Below are positions 4,718 to 5,188 of a DNA stretch of 5,188 bases, one piece after another. The translations under genes were made by a program, and so were the position numbers. Below the pieces are notes generated by a model. The model saw nothing but the letters and a program-made list of their open reading frames with translations, ran no database searches and was not told the origin of the DNA. How positions within the stretch are numbered: position 1 is the first letter of the stretch; every line of letters begins with the position of its first letter. The stretch is taken from the NCBI GenBank assembly GCA_003485905.1, contig DNHK01000353.1, positions 1 through 5,188 of the forward strand, read 5' to 3'. This DNA comes from Gammaproteobacteria bacterium. Its GTDB lineage: Bacteria > Pseudomonadota > Gammaproteobacteria > Arenicellales > Arenicellaceae.

Positions 4718-5188
4718 ATGTTTGAAGAACAACCTCTTGAGATTTTATGGGATGATTTAATTCCTATAAGCTTGGATCATACCGCGAACCTGAGCCGGTT
4801 AGGCTTGACGCCAGTGCCGGTCGCGCTGCACTCCTTGGAAAAAGGTGCGATTCCGAAGGCCCCTTTCTTAATTTATATTGCTCTTGAAAGCTTTGCGTCT
4901 GTTGATGCGATGATTGTCTTTCTCAAGTCGATCGGGTCGCACGCTTATCCGCTTCTGAGAATTGGCTCAGATCAACTTGATGAAGGCGTTGAAGCGCTCC
5001 GCCTTGGTGTTCAAGAGGTTTTAAGCGAAGGGCAGGATGGTATGGAGAAATGGTCTCAGATTTCTCGCAAAGCTCGCTCGGTATTACTCAAATCTGATTC
5101 TTATGTGTTTGTTGATGAGGTTTCTCAGCACTTGCTCGCGCTGATCGAAAGAGTTGGTTCATCTGAAGTCACTGTATTGATGAACGAC
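4718..5188 (+). CDS. FleR/FlrC/FlbD-type sigma-54 regulator with degenerate receiver (partial, 157 codons visible)
   Basis: This is the start of a second sigma-54 activator, cut by the window end. Residues 1 to about 108 follow the pattern of a response-regulator receiver: a possible acidic pair at DD12-13, strands at about 50-55 (FLIYIA) and 78-82, and EALRLGVQEVLSEG at 92-105, which matches the usual AMRQGAxDYLxKP region. The phosphoacceptor Asp (expected near 54-57) and the conserved Lys (expected near 103-104) are both absent. From about 129, VFVDEVSQHLLALIERVGSS and the following VTVLMN are the opening of an AAA+ domain; the Walker A motif would begin at the window edge. The ATG at 4718 lies just after a perfect sigma-54 promoter, though its Shine-Dalgarno sequence is weak. 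The context matches FleR/FlrC, but no sensor kinase gene precedes it. The Caulobacter regulator FlbD is comparable in working without a classical kinase partner. Confidence 0.85.
   Translation, partial: MFEEQPLEILWDDLIPISLDHTANLSRLGLTPVPVALHSLEKGAIPKAPFLIYIALESFASVDAMIVFLKSIGSHAYPLLRIGSDQLDEGVEALRLGVQEVLSEGQDGMEKWSQISRKARSVLLKSDSYVFVDEVSQHLLALIERVGSSEVTVLMND

Overview
The window is part of a bacterial flagellar gene cluster. It probably comes from a marine-type gammaproteobacterium with a polar flagellum, because it combines flagellin, FliD and two sigma-54-dependent flagellar activators of the FleQ/FlrA and FleR/FlrC type, with sigma-28 and sigma-54 promoters. The phylum is an inference from gene family and layout; there is no rRNA or other marker here.

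The left part (1-3274) is transcribed leftwards. In order of transcription it holds fliD (filament cap, 1901-3274), a 67-residue two-helix membrane protein (1668-1871), a complete 292-residue flagellin (563-1441), a strong intrinsic terminator (514-540), and the first 121 codons of a second, roughly 85% identical flagellin (1-364) that runs off the window. The right part is transcribed rightwards. It holds a FleQ/FlrA-like sigma-54 activator with no N-terminal domain (3514-4566) and the start of a second activator of the FleR/FlrC/FlbD type with a degenerate receiver domain (4718-5188, cut by the window end). No sensor kinase gene lies between the two regulators, although one (fleS/flrB) is usual there.

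The promoters are unusually readable. Three sigma-28 promoters with identical spacing (TAAAGTNN-N11-NCCGANNN) precede fliD and both flagellins. A near-consensus sigma-54 element also precedes fliD, and a perfect one precedes the second regulator. A dyad, CGGCAA-N4-TTGCCG, occurs six times with at most one mismatch, always in the gaps beside flagellar promoters: three times at the second flagellin (spaced 52-53 bp), twice at the first, and once at enhancer distance from the fliD sigma-54 promoter. It is the best candidate for the binding site of one of the two encoded activators.

Proposed logic: the FleQ-like activator (master level) and sigma-54 switch on the second regulator. One or both activators then act at the dyads on fliD and the flagellins, and FliA (sigma-28) gives the late phase. 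The missing N-terminal domain, the degenerate receiver and the absent kinase together suggest that regulation does not run through a classical phosphorelay.
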